From the NCBI RefSeq assembly GCF_958295425.1, contig NC_081142.1, positions 9,839,754-9,903,753 on the forward strand: 64,000 nt of DNA. Direction: 5' to 3'. Of the stretch, positions 50,301 to 58,540 are shown one piece after another. Under the pieces are notes generated by a model. That model had not been told where the DNA came from. It was given only the letters and a program-made list of their open reading frames with translations, and searched no databases. The position numbers were made by a program, and so were the translations under genes. Each line of letters begins with the position of its first letter. Positions within the stretch are counted from its first letter, which is position 1. This DNA is from Solea solea (lineage: Eukaryota; Chordata; Actinopteri; Pleuronectiformes; Soleidae).

Positions 50301-53300
50301 TACATGCAAGCTTTAGGGAACAGCCTGTTAGGAACAGCATGTCCTACCCTTTAATGTGATTCTGAATGATATGATTACAGTAATAACTTTGTGTATGTGT
50401 GATGAAAGACATGTGATGCAGCAACTTTACTCCCTGGTAATGCCATCTTTTCCCAGACTCATACACAATGCCACCCAGCCTGACCAAATATAGCTGAGGA
50501 ATAAAGAGGTACAACCCATAACAATGGATCAGCAGACAGAATGGTCAGCTACTCCTCTGCACTTCCTGAACAACAATACAATACTTTAGTCTATCCACAC
50601 CCTTAAAGGCTCTGAGCTTGTGGCAGCAAGGAGAACTACTGCTGTTACTTCCCGTGTCGTAGTCACTTCCTGTTAAAGAGGGTTCCGGATAATAGGAGCT
50701 TCCTGTCTGAAAGAGTGAGACACAGTGGCATGGAGATGACTGGGACATTTGCAAGAGCGGCTTACCAGCTTGTTAAATGATTATTAAATATTCTTAGCTC
50801 AATGATTGATCATTTTATGAATACAATTTAGTGATGGCACATCTTGTTTTCAATTGTAATATAAAGTAAAAAGGAGATACATTCATTTGTTTATGGTAGG
50901 AAAATAGTGAAGTTAGTCAAATCCAAACATCAGACTCACAAGAGGGAGAAAAAAAAAACCCAACCCATCACTTATATCATACCTTACACCAAATGTTTTT
51001 ACTGTGAGCAAGAAACAAAGGCGTGGTCAGAGATGTCTGGCAAAACACATTTTTTCAAGTTAGCATTAGGTCATACTCAAAGTCAATTTTGCTTTTTTTA
51101 GAACTATGAATCACTAAATCAAGTGAATTTTATCCCCAGTGAGCTAGTTGGATTGGTTACGTTCTGATGATGACATGAAAGAGACCAATACATTACTCCT
51201 GCAATAAATTACGCCTACAACTACTTCTTTTTTTTTTAAATAATGTCACTATGTAGAATTTGAAAAATAATAAGGCAATTTTTTTATGCTATCCTGTTTA
51301 TTTCCACTCTTTTCTCCACTCCAGCAGTTACAACGTTGCTCATTTTACAACTTCAGGTTTGAGAGGACAAAATATTGTATACTTCAAACAAACATTTGAA
51401 AGAAAAGGAAATGTTGGTTTAGACATGTTCCTATGACTACACTAGGGAAGTAAAGCTTGCTGCATATTTACCAACTATTGACTCAACCTAATATTTCCTG
51501 TCATATTGTATTCTTTCAACTCTCTGTAACAGAGGACGTTGCTGCTGACATAAAGAATAAATAAACTTTACAACCTGGCAAAGGAAAAGACGTCAACAGA
51601 ACCACAAAAAAGAGGTTAAACCAGTTGGACCAGTTTACAAGTGAACTACTCACTTGTAAGCTGGAGGACCTATTTTTTTTTTTTTTTTTTAACTACAGCA
51701 ATGTATTTAAGTAGGACAGAGGCTTTCCCGGATGGTTTCAGGTTGGGGCTATTCAATCTGCCAGCAGCACACAGCCCACAGCCTGAGTTTGGCACCACAA
51801 ATGATGATCTCATCTCCTCAAAATGTGACCCAGGCCTGGAGACCTCCCCTATAGCTTGACACACACATGTATGTGCACACATGCACACACACACACACCC
51901 TCTGCATTTTTCCACCACTGTAATCTGATCAGTTTCCATGACAAGAAAATAAAGTAAAGCCCTTTTCTCAAAGTGAAGTTGCTTGGTTTCAATAAAACTG
52001 TCTAAAAATAGAATTCTACACTCCACATATAATGGCGTCAGTGGAAATTGTCAGGAAGGAATTACCAGAGGTAGACAATCTGTGTAGAGAGAAGCTGCAG
52101 GGAACATAATTCCGGAGAAGTTATTGCTTCCTCTGTAAAGCAAGTTTTGTTTCATGTCAACCATCTTATGAGTGTGCTGCAGACACTGGGGGTGGTTACC
52201 AAATTACACATAATAGCGTACAAAAAGCACACATCCTCAACTAATGCTCACACGTAAACTGAACAAAATTCAGGTTTGGATGCTGCAACGATCAAAGGAG
52301 AGTTGTACAGCTGTTCAATAACCACAATAATTGACAGACTGGTCACACATGGAATCCCGTCTCCACTTCCTTCACTGACCAGGCCAGCAGAGACCAAACC
52401 CGTCTCCCTGTCTGCCCTTGCAACCACAGCTACACACACACACGCACAAACACACACAGAGCCACACAGACACACAAGAAGTGAAAGACAGAGTGGCAGT
52501 GTGTCTGCCAAAGGGACAAAAACTCTGCTGATGTAGAGGAAAATCTCACAATCACCTCCCCGTTCTTCCCTCCATCAGCCACCCAGAACCAATGACTGTG
52601 ACAGACTGACACCCATCAAGGGACCAGTGCTTTCCATATATGTGTTTCTGATCTGTGAGTGAGTGAGTGACTGAGTAGTATTTTCAAATTACTTGGAAAA
52701 AATAATAAAAAATTTCCACAATGTGGCTTAAAGGTCTATTTTTAGTCACATTCACTGTGAAATAAAACAGAAAATGCATGAAGATTTACTTCCAGATCAG
52801 CCGAAAGTAACTACTTCTCCACTCCAGGGATGGCCATTTAAAGTTTAATTAAGAATATGGCTTTCTGCTTTTTGTCTACACTGTTTTGGGATAATTTTGC
52901 TGCAACAGAGAGAACATAATTTGATTTTTTTCCATCTCTAATCTGTTCAATCACAAACAGACATTTAGATTACATCGCTAACAGGAGACACTCTAAAAAC
53001 CATAATATGACCCAAACGCACACACTTACATGCCACCCAGTACACTACACTACACACACACACAATATTATGCTTACAGAGCAGTCTAATAATACACAAT
53101 ATGGAATATTTGCATTATAAATTGAGTTAACTTTCCAGTGATGAGAGGCCTGCTGAGTACAGTGTTGAACCACACTCACAATGGACTGTTCCATACAAGA
53201 GTGTGTGTGTGTGGGGGGGGAATAACTGCCTGAGGTCAGGCCAGATGTAAATTCTTCCACATGTGAAAGTAGAGACCATGTTTCTCATTACAGAGGAAAG

Positions 53301-54418
53301 AAATAAACAAAACAAAGTTACTCTGTTTTTTGCTACGTAGCTCCGTGGTTGAATTAACTGAATACAACTAAATTCATAGGGCGTAATGACTTACCATTCA
53401 TGACGCAACTATTTCTAGTTAAACGAGAAAGGCAGTCAGAGTATCGTCACCAAAGACAGAATGCCACATATTTGTTTAGATCTTAGGAGAGAGATATAAG
53501 AGAACAGGAAGTAGCTAAATAATCTGCAGCAAATTGTACTGTAAGCTTCACAAACCACAACACTATATAATACATCAGATTTTTTTAATGAAGATCCAGA
53601 CATTTTTTCATCATAATTGAATGTTTTAGGAAAATATCTGGTTCACTTCAATTTATTTATTTATTTATTCTGATGGTGGCTGATTAGGAGACAACACCTT
53701 ACTCACTGTAGTGAAACTATCTGCACGACTCTATCAATAGACCAATCAATAACTAGCCTGATAAATACTTGTATACTGATCAATTTTTCCCACTAGCAAA
53801 TGCACTACTGCACAAAGTTGTGTTTCAGTTTGGCTGTAGCTTTGGTTTAATCTGCCCTGACACTCGTTGCAGTGAGCAAGTTAGGACAAGCATCTTTTTA
53901 TCAGAGGAGAAAGCAGGAAGTGAAGCACAGTCACCTAACCAAAATGACAACAAAGAAGCACAAGCTTTAGACCGACAGCAGCTGTCGCTGATATTCAAGT
54001 TGTTAATTTTTTAAAAAGGGTAAAGGAGAACCCAGAAATTGTCATTAAGACAAAAAAGACAAAGTAAAAAAATATCACTGTTTGTACAAATTTCCCACAA
54101 AGACATCCCACAGCATTTTCAAAGGCAAGAGGCCACATGAAAGGGTTAATGGTGCAACTTCCCATCCTCTTTTTCATTTCTTCTTTCTGAGTAAAGCACA
54201 GTCTTTGTGTTAAAGCTTTTTACACTGTACTCAGACTAACCTATGCCACATTTAGCTCAGCCTGCATACAAAAGTGCAGTTGAGTCACAGCCTGGAAATA
54301 TATATGTGCTTATTAAGGAAAATATTCTGGTAATTTCATACTGCATGTTTGCAAATGCTGTTCCGTAAAAAAATTATCTCAAAATATATCAACTCTGTAT
54401 GCTTTACATCCTGTGCCG

Positions 54419-54458
<40 letters not shown>

Positions 54459-56577
54459 ATTTCAAGCCATAGTAACATAAGCCATCTCTGCTACAGTAAA
54501 TAGCAGTGACTGTTAAATATGACCAAATCTGAACAGAAATGCATTTTAACACATGACTGAAGCTAAGCAGAAAATAAAGTAAGCATGAATCATAAGAACA
54601 ATAGCTTAAACATGAATAGCTATTTCACACTTTGGTGATATGTAACAATTTCCATGTAACCAATGAGACAAATAAAGCTCAGAGGAGTTGACTTGTTTCA
54701 TCTTCTTTCTTTGTATTGTTATTTGGCTGTGATTTTATAAGAGACAGAGACAAGATGTTATACCACAGATTTGAATCATCTTTAATTGCACATCTTACCT
54801 CCAAGACTGGTCCAGCACCTAGTATAGTCCTCTCCACGCCGCTCGCATAACCCTTCTGGCTGAGCGCAGTCAAACAGTGGATCAGAAAGTTGGTACTCTG
54901 AGTCTTGCCCGAACCACTTTCCCCAGAGATGACGATGCACTGGTTGACCCTCTTCCTGAGCATGGCATAGTAAGCTACATCGGCGATAGCGAAAATATGA
55001 GGCTCCAGTTTCCCCAGCTGGTGGTTTTCATACATCTTGACATACTTAGGGTTGTAGATAGGCAGAAACTTGAAGGGGTTGATAGCGATGAGGATACTGC
55101 CTGCATAGGTGTAGATCTTTTTCTTGTAAAAGCGTGTGCGCAGATTATTTAATATCCTGTCCTCATTGAGGACAGGGAGGTTACAAAGGTCTGCAAAGTC
55201 ATCCTGGGGAGGTGGAAGGAAGCCTCTAGCGGCTAACTGCTGCACCTCCTGCTCCTTGGACACAGGTGGGAGGTGGACATACTGGATGGAACCATCATGA
55301 TTCCTTTCCTGGAACACAGATCAGAAAAGAAAAACAGGTTGCAAAACTGTTTTAAAACAATCAGAGCTTCAGATATAATATTCTGGATGGTTTTCTGGAA
55401 TGTGATGAGATAAGTATTTTAGATGATACAAATTATAATTGTTTTGGCGTTTCCCAGTCAGTAACTTTGAACATGCTACCTATGTAAATAACTTGTTTAT
55501 GATAATAATTTTATTGTTTCTCTCTGAGACAAAGGGCAACAAAGAGGAAGAAAGCGCTGAAGGACACAATGTAATGGTGTGAGGACCTTTCCATCTCCAT
55601 TGTCAAAGTGAAGCAAAGTGATGCGAAAATAAGCAAAGTGAAGTGTTTGCTATCAACACTACCTGTAGTAGGAAGTAAAAGCCAAAGCTTCGAGGATGTT
55701 CCTCCTGGGCTTTCCGTGGCCACAGCAGAAACCTTTGTACTGGCTGGTCTCCAGCTTCCAGCACCCACTCTTCTCCACCGCATTCTTTCACCTCCGCCAG
55801 CACATACAGACGGCCGGGGTCCAGCCCCAGTGCCGTGGCAGCATCCGAGATCACAGAAGCTGCGGTTGCATCCTTCTGCACTCTGTTGTGTAAAAAGAAG
55901 CATTTACAATGTCTGATCAATACCATCTTACAGTAGTTCCTTTATTCATTGAAATTCTTTCAGATGTAGAAATTTAGAGGTCCAGTGTGTAACATTTAGG
56001 AGGTTTATTGGAAGAGATTCAAATATACTACATATTAGTATGTTTGTGTCAGTGTATCATTTCCGAAAGTAAAAATTGCTTGATTTTTGTAGCCTTGGAA
56101 TAAGCCTTACATGTACTTTAGGCAAGGGCTTTGGTTTATGGTTATGCAAAGCCATGTTTCCACAGCAGCCCAAATGGACAAAGCAGACAGTGAGCATTTA
56201 GCGTTTTGAAGCAGAAGCTTACGACACAAACAAGGAACAATTTCCACAGTAGTTCCCCGACACGATTGTAAAAGAGAGGGGTGAGCGAAGAACTGTTTGT
56301 AACAGTCTAACCATTATATGTCAGACACTATACTTTAAAATAAACAAGTTTTCTGAACATTTTCAGAGTTAAAATTTAAATTTTTACATGCTTGAGCAAT
56401 AGCACTCTGGAATACTGACCTAAGGTTGCAGCAGGTGGAGGGATGGGCAGCTAGCCGTGGGTAGATCTGGAGCTGGTATGAGCGACCATCATTTTCAGTA
56501 GAGTTATCTGGCCCACCTCCCCCTTTTCCTCCACCTGCGTTCGTTGCCATGGTGGCAGCGCCATCTCTGACACTCAT
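24782..56577 (-). CDS. myo9b: Unconventional myosin-IXb (RhoGAP myosin), 42 coding exons
   Basis: Class IX myosin: a processive actin motor whose tail inactivates RhoA. Coding exons, first to last: 56577-56420, 55882-55663, 55308-54799, 46449-46355, 42954-42892, 41706-41607, 40929-40829, 40476-40347, 40251-40162, 39848-39732, 39560-39426, 39095-38974, 38832-38691, 38531-38336, 37881-37806, 37354-37262, 36003-35890, 35173-35134, 34991-34869, 34763-34683, 34509-34399, 34091-33966, 33845-33696, 33359-33199, 33057-31867, 31548-31473, 31340-31222, 30898-30780, 30308-30124, 30030-29923, 29842-29672, 29586-29545, 29451-29340, 29252-29179, 28588-28396, 28273-28145, 27893-27788, 27586-27455, 27300-27177, 26106-25991, 25898-25759, 25323-24782. 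They total 6,933 nt in one frame, 2,310 residues; human MYO9B is about 2,157. Assignment to 9b rather than 9a rests on the MSV start, the RA-domain core GGEEWVL and motor segments such as [16 protein letters not shown]. Exon borders were read by eye and small shifts are possible. Confidence 0.96.
27177..28588 (-). CDS. myo9b: myo9b exons 35-39: RhoGAP domain
   Basis: Exons 28588-28396, 28273-28145, 27893-27788, 27586-27455 and 27300-27177, residues 1818-2045. The domain starts [11 protein letters not shown]. It has the arginine finger in [16 protein letters not shown] (Arg 1864), the conserved [16 protein letters not shown], and [16 protein letters not shown]. With these residues intact it should stimulate GTP hydrolysis on RhoA. 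The last exon encodes a helix [20 protein letters not shown]. Confidence 0.96.
28344..28375. repeat. AT microsatellite in myo9b intron 35
   Basis: Sixteen AT units inside a 122-nt intron, about 20 bases from the donor of exon 35. Confidence 0.9.
29179..29451 (-). CDS. myo9b: myo9b exons 33-34: C1 zinc finger
   Basis: Exons 29451-29340 and 29252-29179, residues 1756-1817. The pattern H-x12-C-x2-C-x12-C-x2-C-x4-H-x2-C-x7-C is complete, from His 1762 in DHVFVNY through CDQC, CSYC and CHKKC to TDC. All eight zinc ligands are present. The myosin IX C1 domain is an atypical type not expected to bind phorbol ester; here it precedes the RhoGAP domain directly, as in the family. Confidence 0.95.
29545..30030 (-). 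CDS. myo9b: myo9b exons 30-32: pre-C1 region
   Basis: Exon 30 (30030-29923) encodes [20 protein letters not shown] and [11 protein letters not shown]. Exon 31 (29842-29672) encodes [14 protein letters not shown] and [15 protein letters not shown]. Exon 32 (29586-29545) is 42 nt and very basic ([10 protein letters not shown]). Residues 1649-1755, all phase 0. The block is conserved in class IX tails but has no named fold. Exon 32 has two possible donors two bases apart; AGT|GTATGT keeps the frame. Confidence 0.9.
30124..31548 (-). CDS. myo9b: myo9b exons 26-29: tail linker
   Basis: Exons 31548-31473, 31340-31222, 30898-30780 and 30308-30124, residues 1482-1648. Mostly Ser-rich, likely disordered, with basic patches ([24 protein letters not shown]) of the kind kinases phosphorylate. 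Exon 29 ends with [19 protein letters not shown], matching the conserved segment just before the C1 region of class IX tails. Phases 2, 0, 2, 1 and 0 chain correctly. Confidence 0.88.
31623..31647. repeat. Microsatellite (AC)n in myo9b intron 25
   Basis: AC run between exons 25 and 26. The exon 25 frame reads into it, but only as intron. Confidence 0.8.
31867..33057 (-). CDS. myo9b: myo9b exon 25: charged helix and disordered tail
   Basis: The largest exon (1,191 nt, residues 1085-1482). Residues 1090-1178 are almost only Glu, Arg, Lys and Ala, with heptad-free E4/R4 alternation such as [18 protein letters not shown]; this is the pattern of a stable single alpha helix. An acidic part with nine Glu in a row follows, then Ser/Thr/Pro-rich sequence. 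The segment [15 protein letters not shown] matches a conserved patch in the human MYO9B tail. The exon ends at the donor GTACGT at 31866; the frame stays open further, but that part is intron. Confidence 0.9.
32622..32648. repeat. Coding (GAG)n tract in myo9b exon 25
   Basis: Nine consecutive GAG codons on the minus strand, encoding poly-Glu in the tail. Confidence 0.9.
33199..33845 (-). CDS. myo9b: myo9b exons 23-24: IQ motifs (lever arm)
   Basis: Exon 23 (33845-33696, residues 982-1031) starts [12 protein letters not shown] and holds IQ1 ([13 protein letters not shown]) and the start of IQ2 (AIMIQ). Exon 24 (33359-33199, residues 1032-1085) completes IQ2 ([14 protein letters not shown]) and gives IQ3 ([13 protein letters not shown]) and IQ4 ([14 protein letters not shown]). 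Four IQ motifs match MYO9B, where they bind calmodulin. The 336-nt intron between them is mostly a MITE. Confidence 0.94.
33400..33674 (+). mobile_element. MITE filling myo9b intron 23
   Basis: The right end ATTACACACTGGACCTTTAA is the inverse of the left end of the element at 55976 (GAGGTCCAGTGTGTAA). Interior CTACAGCAGCCCAAACAGAC also matches that copy. The left end is cut or diverged. It occupies most of a 336-nt intron. Confidence 0.65.
33966..34991 (-). CDS. myo9b: myo9b exons 19-22: motor C-terminus and converter
   Basis: Exons 34991-34869, 34763-34683, 34509-34399 and 34091-33966, all phase 0, residues 835-981. Landmarks are [39 protein letters not shown], the SH1 helix region [19 protein letters not shown], and the converter ending TYQIGKTK. 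The donor of exon 22 is GTTCAA, weaker than the others. Confidence 0.95.
35134..37881 (-). CDS. myo9b: myo9b exons 15-18: class IX loop-2 insertion
   Basis: Four small exons (37881-37806, 37354-37262, 36003-35890, 35173-35134; residues 727-834) encode the enlarged loop 2 that distinguishes class IX motors and is thought to tether the motor to actin. Exon 16 reads [20 protein letters not shown]. Exon 17 has [12 protein letters not shown] and [19 protein letters not shown], close to the human MYO9B loop. Exon 18 is only 40 nt and is Lys-rich ([13 protein letters not shown]). Exon 16 is 93 nt with matching phases, so it could be skipped without breaking the frame. Confidence 0.9.
36004..37261 (-). 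other. myo9b: myo9b intron 16
   Basis: About 1.26 kb with a purine-rich stretch near 36030-36130 (the pyrimidine tract of the exon 17 acceptor on the minus strand). Nothing else recognised. Confidence 0.6.
38336..39095 (-). CDS. myo9b: myo9b exons 12-14: lower motor and actin interface
   Basis: Exon 12 (39095-38974) encodes [20 protein letters not shown] and LLYLLDEES. Exon 13 (38832-38691) encodes [20 protein letters not shown]. Exon 14 (38531-38336) encodes [20 protein letters not shown] and [20 protein letters not shown]. Residues 574-727. The end of exon 14 runs into the class IX loop-2 insertion. HFAGKV and REKN are conserved motor landmarks. Confidence 0.95.
39426..39848 (-). CDS. myo9b: myo9b exons 10-11: motor with switch II
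   Basis: Exon 10 (39848-39732, 117 nt) encodes [20 protein letters not shown] and [11 protein letters not shown]. Exon 11 (39560-39426, 135 nt) encodes [15 protein letters not shown] and [26 protein letters not shown] at residues 536-541 is switch II. Both exons are phase 0 at both ends. Residues 490-573. Confidence 0.96.
40162..40929 (-). CDS. myo9b: myo9b exons 7-9: motor middle
   Basis: Exon 7 (40929-40829) has [20 protein letters not shown]. Exon 8 (40476-40347) has [20 protein letters not shown] and [18 protein letters not shown]. Exon 9 (40251-40162) has [20 protein letters not shown]. Residues 383-489. These match the MYO9B version of the upper 50-kDa region. All borders are GT-AG and the phases agree. 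Confidence 0.95.
41607..42954 (-). CDS. myo9b: myo9b exons 5-6: motor upper domain
   Basis: Exon 5 (42954-42892, 63 nt) encodes [20 protein letters not shown]. Exon 6 (41706-41607, 100 nt) encodes [20 protein letters not shown] and then [19 protein letters not shown] and NYHVFYYLL are conserved in nearly all myosins. Phases 2/2 and 0 fit the neighbours. Residues 328-382. Confidence 0.95.
44345..44622. mobile_element. Decayed hAT-like non-autonomous element
   Basis: Left part CACGGCCCGTTGGCCACATG and right end AAGTTTGAGACGCCTG have the GGCCC-rich start and CAGGNGTCTCAAACT-type end of common vertebrate hAT elements. It lies in myo9b intron 4 and has no coding content. Confidence 0.45.
44632..45032 (+). 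mobile_element. MITE-like element in myo9b intron 4
   Basis: Left end near TTTCTGAAGCCATTTTTAG and right end GGGTCTGAAAGCAGCTT are loosely inverted. Interior marks are GATGTTCTCCGGAGATTGCC, AGAGGATCCAGGTGAGC and GACTTCTGCTGACG. Related to the partial repeat at 16990-17240. Confidence 0.5.
46120..46290 (+). mobile_element. Teleost repeat tail in myo9b intron 4
   Basis: Order GTGTCCCTGGGCAGCAGCTT, GAATGGGTGTGAAAGAATGA, AAAGCACTTTTAAAAATGTC and TATAAATGCAGAC resembles the 3' tail of frequent fish LINE/SINE repeats. Confidence 0.4.
46355..46449 (-). CDS. myo9b: myo9b exon 4: switch I
   Basis: A 95-nt exon encoding [20 protein letters not shown] and onward to YLESGVVRG (residues 297-328). NNNSSRFG at 306-313 is switch I, which contacts the gamma-phosphate of ATP. 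The exon ends in phase 2 with donor GTGAGT; acceptor is TATCCAG. It is isolated between the two largest introns. Confidence 0.95.
46869..46901. repeat. (GT)n followed by 21 consecutive G
   Basis: A GT run at 46869-46880 leads into an unbroken G21 at 46881-46901, in myo9b intron 3 about 430 bases before exon 4. Confidence 0.9.
47021..47060. repeat. Microsatellite (CT)n(GT)n
   Basis: CT run to 47048 followed by GTGTGT. Confidence 0.8.
47342..47383. repeat. Microsatellite (AC)n
   Basis: About 20 AC units in myo9b intron 3, the longest AC run of the window. Confidence 0.9.
51672..51690. repeat. Poly-T run
   Basis: About 19 consecutive T in myo9b intron 3. Confidence 0.85.
54420..54452. repeat. 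Microsatellite (GT)n
   Basis: About 16 GT units in myo9b intron 3, some 350 bases after exon 3. Confidence 0.9.
54799..55308 (-). CDS. myo9b: myo9b exon 3: motor N-terminus with P-loop
   Basis: A 510-nt exon, phase 0 at both ends, residues 127-296. It contains [20 protein letters not shown], the motor entry motif [20 protein letters not shown], and the ATP-binding P-loop GESGSGKT at residues 255-262, followed by [20 protein letters not shown]. The exon ends after GAGPVLE. All key nucleotide-binding residues are intact, so an active ATPase is expected. The next exon lies 8.3 kb away. Confidence 0.97.
55663..56577 (-). CDS. myo9b: myo9b exons 1-2: start codon and Ras-associating domain
   Basis: Exon 1 (56577-56420) encodes residues 1-52 and begins MSVRDGA, like the human MYO9B start, then a Gly-rich stretch and the strand [17 protein letters not shown]. 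Exon 2 (55882-55663) gives residues 53-126 with [20 protein letters not shown] and [12 protein letters not shown], the conserved core of the class IX RA-like domain. RA domains have a ubiquitin-like fold; in myosin IX the ligand is not settled. Donor of exon 1 is GTCAGT, acceptor of exon 2 is CAACAG. A second in-frame Met at codon 10 has a much stronger start context (see separate entry). Confidence 0.95.
55976..56338 (+). mobile_element. MITE in myo9b intron 1
   Basis: Left terminal repeat AGAGGTCCAGTGTGTAACAT, right end TGTCAGACACTATACTTTAA, about 363 bp, no ORF. Same family and orientation as the element in intron 23. Confidence 0.65.
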
Positions 56578-56605
56578 CCTGAGCCAGGGGGAGTGGCCTC
56601 AGCAT
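56504..56605 (-). other. Upstream ORF overlapping the myo9b start
   Basis: An ATG at 56605 opens a 33-codon frame ending in TAA at 56504. It is shifted relative to the Myo9b frame and overlaps the first 25 codons. If used, it would lower translation from the main start unless scanning leaks past. The peptide is Arg/Trp-rich with no recognised motif. Confidence 0.45.
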
Positions 56606-56638
56606 GCCGCACCCACTGCTCCCGTCACCAGACAGCAC
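56578..56638 (-). other. myo9b: myo9b 5' UTR part of the first coding exon
   Basis: A splice acceptor (ATTTTCAG) ends at 56639, so the exon holding the start codon begins at 56638 with 61 nt of leader. At least one untranslated exon must therefore lie upstream (higher coordinates). It contains an upstream ATG at 56605. Confidence 0.6.
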
Positions 56639-58250
56639 CTGAAAATGAAAGATTGATTAAAGAATGACAGTTGTTTGTGTTTTTATATCTTTATAACCAC
56701 TCCTACAAGTTGGATTTTGACAATGGACTGCAAAAAAAAGAAAAAATGATCATCATCAATACTATTCCATTAAACACACAGCATGGCTATAGTGCCAGTA
56801 AAAGCCCAGTAGAAGAGCTTACATAGTGAACAATTTCCAATATAAACCATTGCAGCTTCTAAATGTCTAAACAACATGTCATTGCAGCTCTGAAGAGCCA
56901 TCTAAAATGCAAACAAAATAGTAGACTTTCAAACAAAGTATCATACCAAATGGGAAATGCTCACTTGGAATCAGACCCACAGATTTTTTCAGGCTCTGCT
57001 ACACATTGTGCAACTCTCCTACAGAGACGCGTCTCTTATTACACTGTAACAAAAGGCCTACGAAGATATAATAGTATAATAGGATACAGGCTTTATAAAT
57101 AAGGAACAGATCATTTGTGAGGTCAGTGTCCTATCACATTGGGTTCCTGTCTAAGCATGTTTTCTTGTAACTACTGGTTTATCGTAAACTATGTTAAAAC
57201 CATGGAAAGCTGGGCTATGTGAGCATTAGCGTACTCAAATGAAAATTTATATAAAATCGCCAAAAGAAATATTTCAGAACTACTAAAAAAAAGAAACCAG
57301 AAACTGTAAGGTGACAAGTCACAACCACAACAGCTTATGTTCTGTGACAGTAAAATCGAGTGACAAGTTGATTATTTGGTTGGCATGTTCTTGTCTGACC
57401 AAATACTAATTTTGAGTTAATAACTTTATGTTTACTGCTTGAGGCTTTGACAGTATGTACATATCTAGCTTTATATATTGAATTTATTATTAATTAATTT
57501 AATAAAGTTACCACTGAACTTGTGAATCTTTCAGGATAATGAGCAATACATAAAGTTAGTTGTTGTACAGTCTCCCTTAAGAACACACACAATGGATACA
57601 ATAACCTTTGACCTGCACTGCCATGTGGTCCTGTCTGACCAATCTAGTGAAATCCCATGGAAATATAACCAGCACACAGGCAAGTCTTACCTCACACATC
57701 AAACTGTATAAAAACACATCTCCAAAACTAAATTAAATGCAAAGTGTTGTACTCCTATTAATCTACAAAGCACATGAGCCTGGGTACAGAGCTGTGACAA
57801 ATGCACTGGGGGTGTTGATGATTTCCTGCAACACACTTGCATCACACGTACATAGTCTTGCTAAGAAACTTGAGATGGCAACTAAAACATAACAACAGAG
57901 AACACTTTGGGTAAACCACAATGGTGTAATGAAACCTAAAGTGATATATGATGTACGACGCCTCACCACAACAACTTATCTCTACTTACATGGACAACTT
58001 CATTTGTTTCTTCCTGGCAAAGCAGAAACACAAAAGATCTGAGCAAACCGACTTTCTCACGAAGGTGAGGCAGCCTTTTACATATACCCAACTCTTTAAT
58101 TAACTAAACCTGAGAAAACTTAAGGACAAACAGCTTACTGATAATGAAAAGACTGGCATATGAGTCAGACACTCTTCATGTGTTCTGCTGTCATACAAAA
58201 CCAAAGTAGCACTGGTCAGTAACTATGGTGTATGATTGATCTTTATTTTT

Positions 58251-58540
58251 GTGTCATACACAAAACAAGGTTCCCTCACCTTGGCTGAAATCAAATTCAA
58301 GGACTTTTCAAGGAATTTCCAGGACCAATTACCTCAAATTCAAGGACTGAATGTGCAGACACAGCTTAAGATGGGAGGGCAATTTGTGAGAGCCACTTTG
58401 CCCATGGGGTCCACTTTTATTGATTTGTAGCACACTCTGCATCTGGCCAAGTGATTGTCCTTGGGGTCTTGAGCAATCCAGTCTTTGTAATTTTCTTTGG
58501 TGATCAGATCTTGGAATTTGCATTTCCCAGGTAACACGTA
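58251..58540 (-). mobile_element. Fossil with BED-zinc-finger-like peptide
   Basis: The minus strand (58537-58340) encodes ENYKDWIAQDPKDNHLARC followed by RVCYKSIKVDPMGKVAL, a C-x2-C half of a BED-type finger as seen in hAT-type transposases and domesticated relatives. The His half is broken by a frameshift; SHKLPSHLKLCLH appears in another frame. The plus strand carries a common fish repeat (CAAGGACTTTTCAAGG-type). Confidence 0.45.

Larger units (their letters stand above)
46450..54798 (-). other. myo9b: myo9b intron 3 (8.3 kb)
   Basis: Largest intron. It contains the G21 tract, AC, CT, GT and poly-T runs, and a 54-codon open frame with a good acceptor at 50706. No other coding exon recognised. 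Confidence 0.7.
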
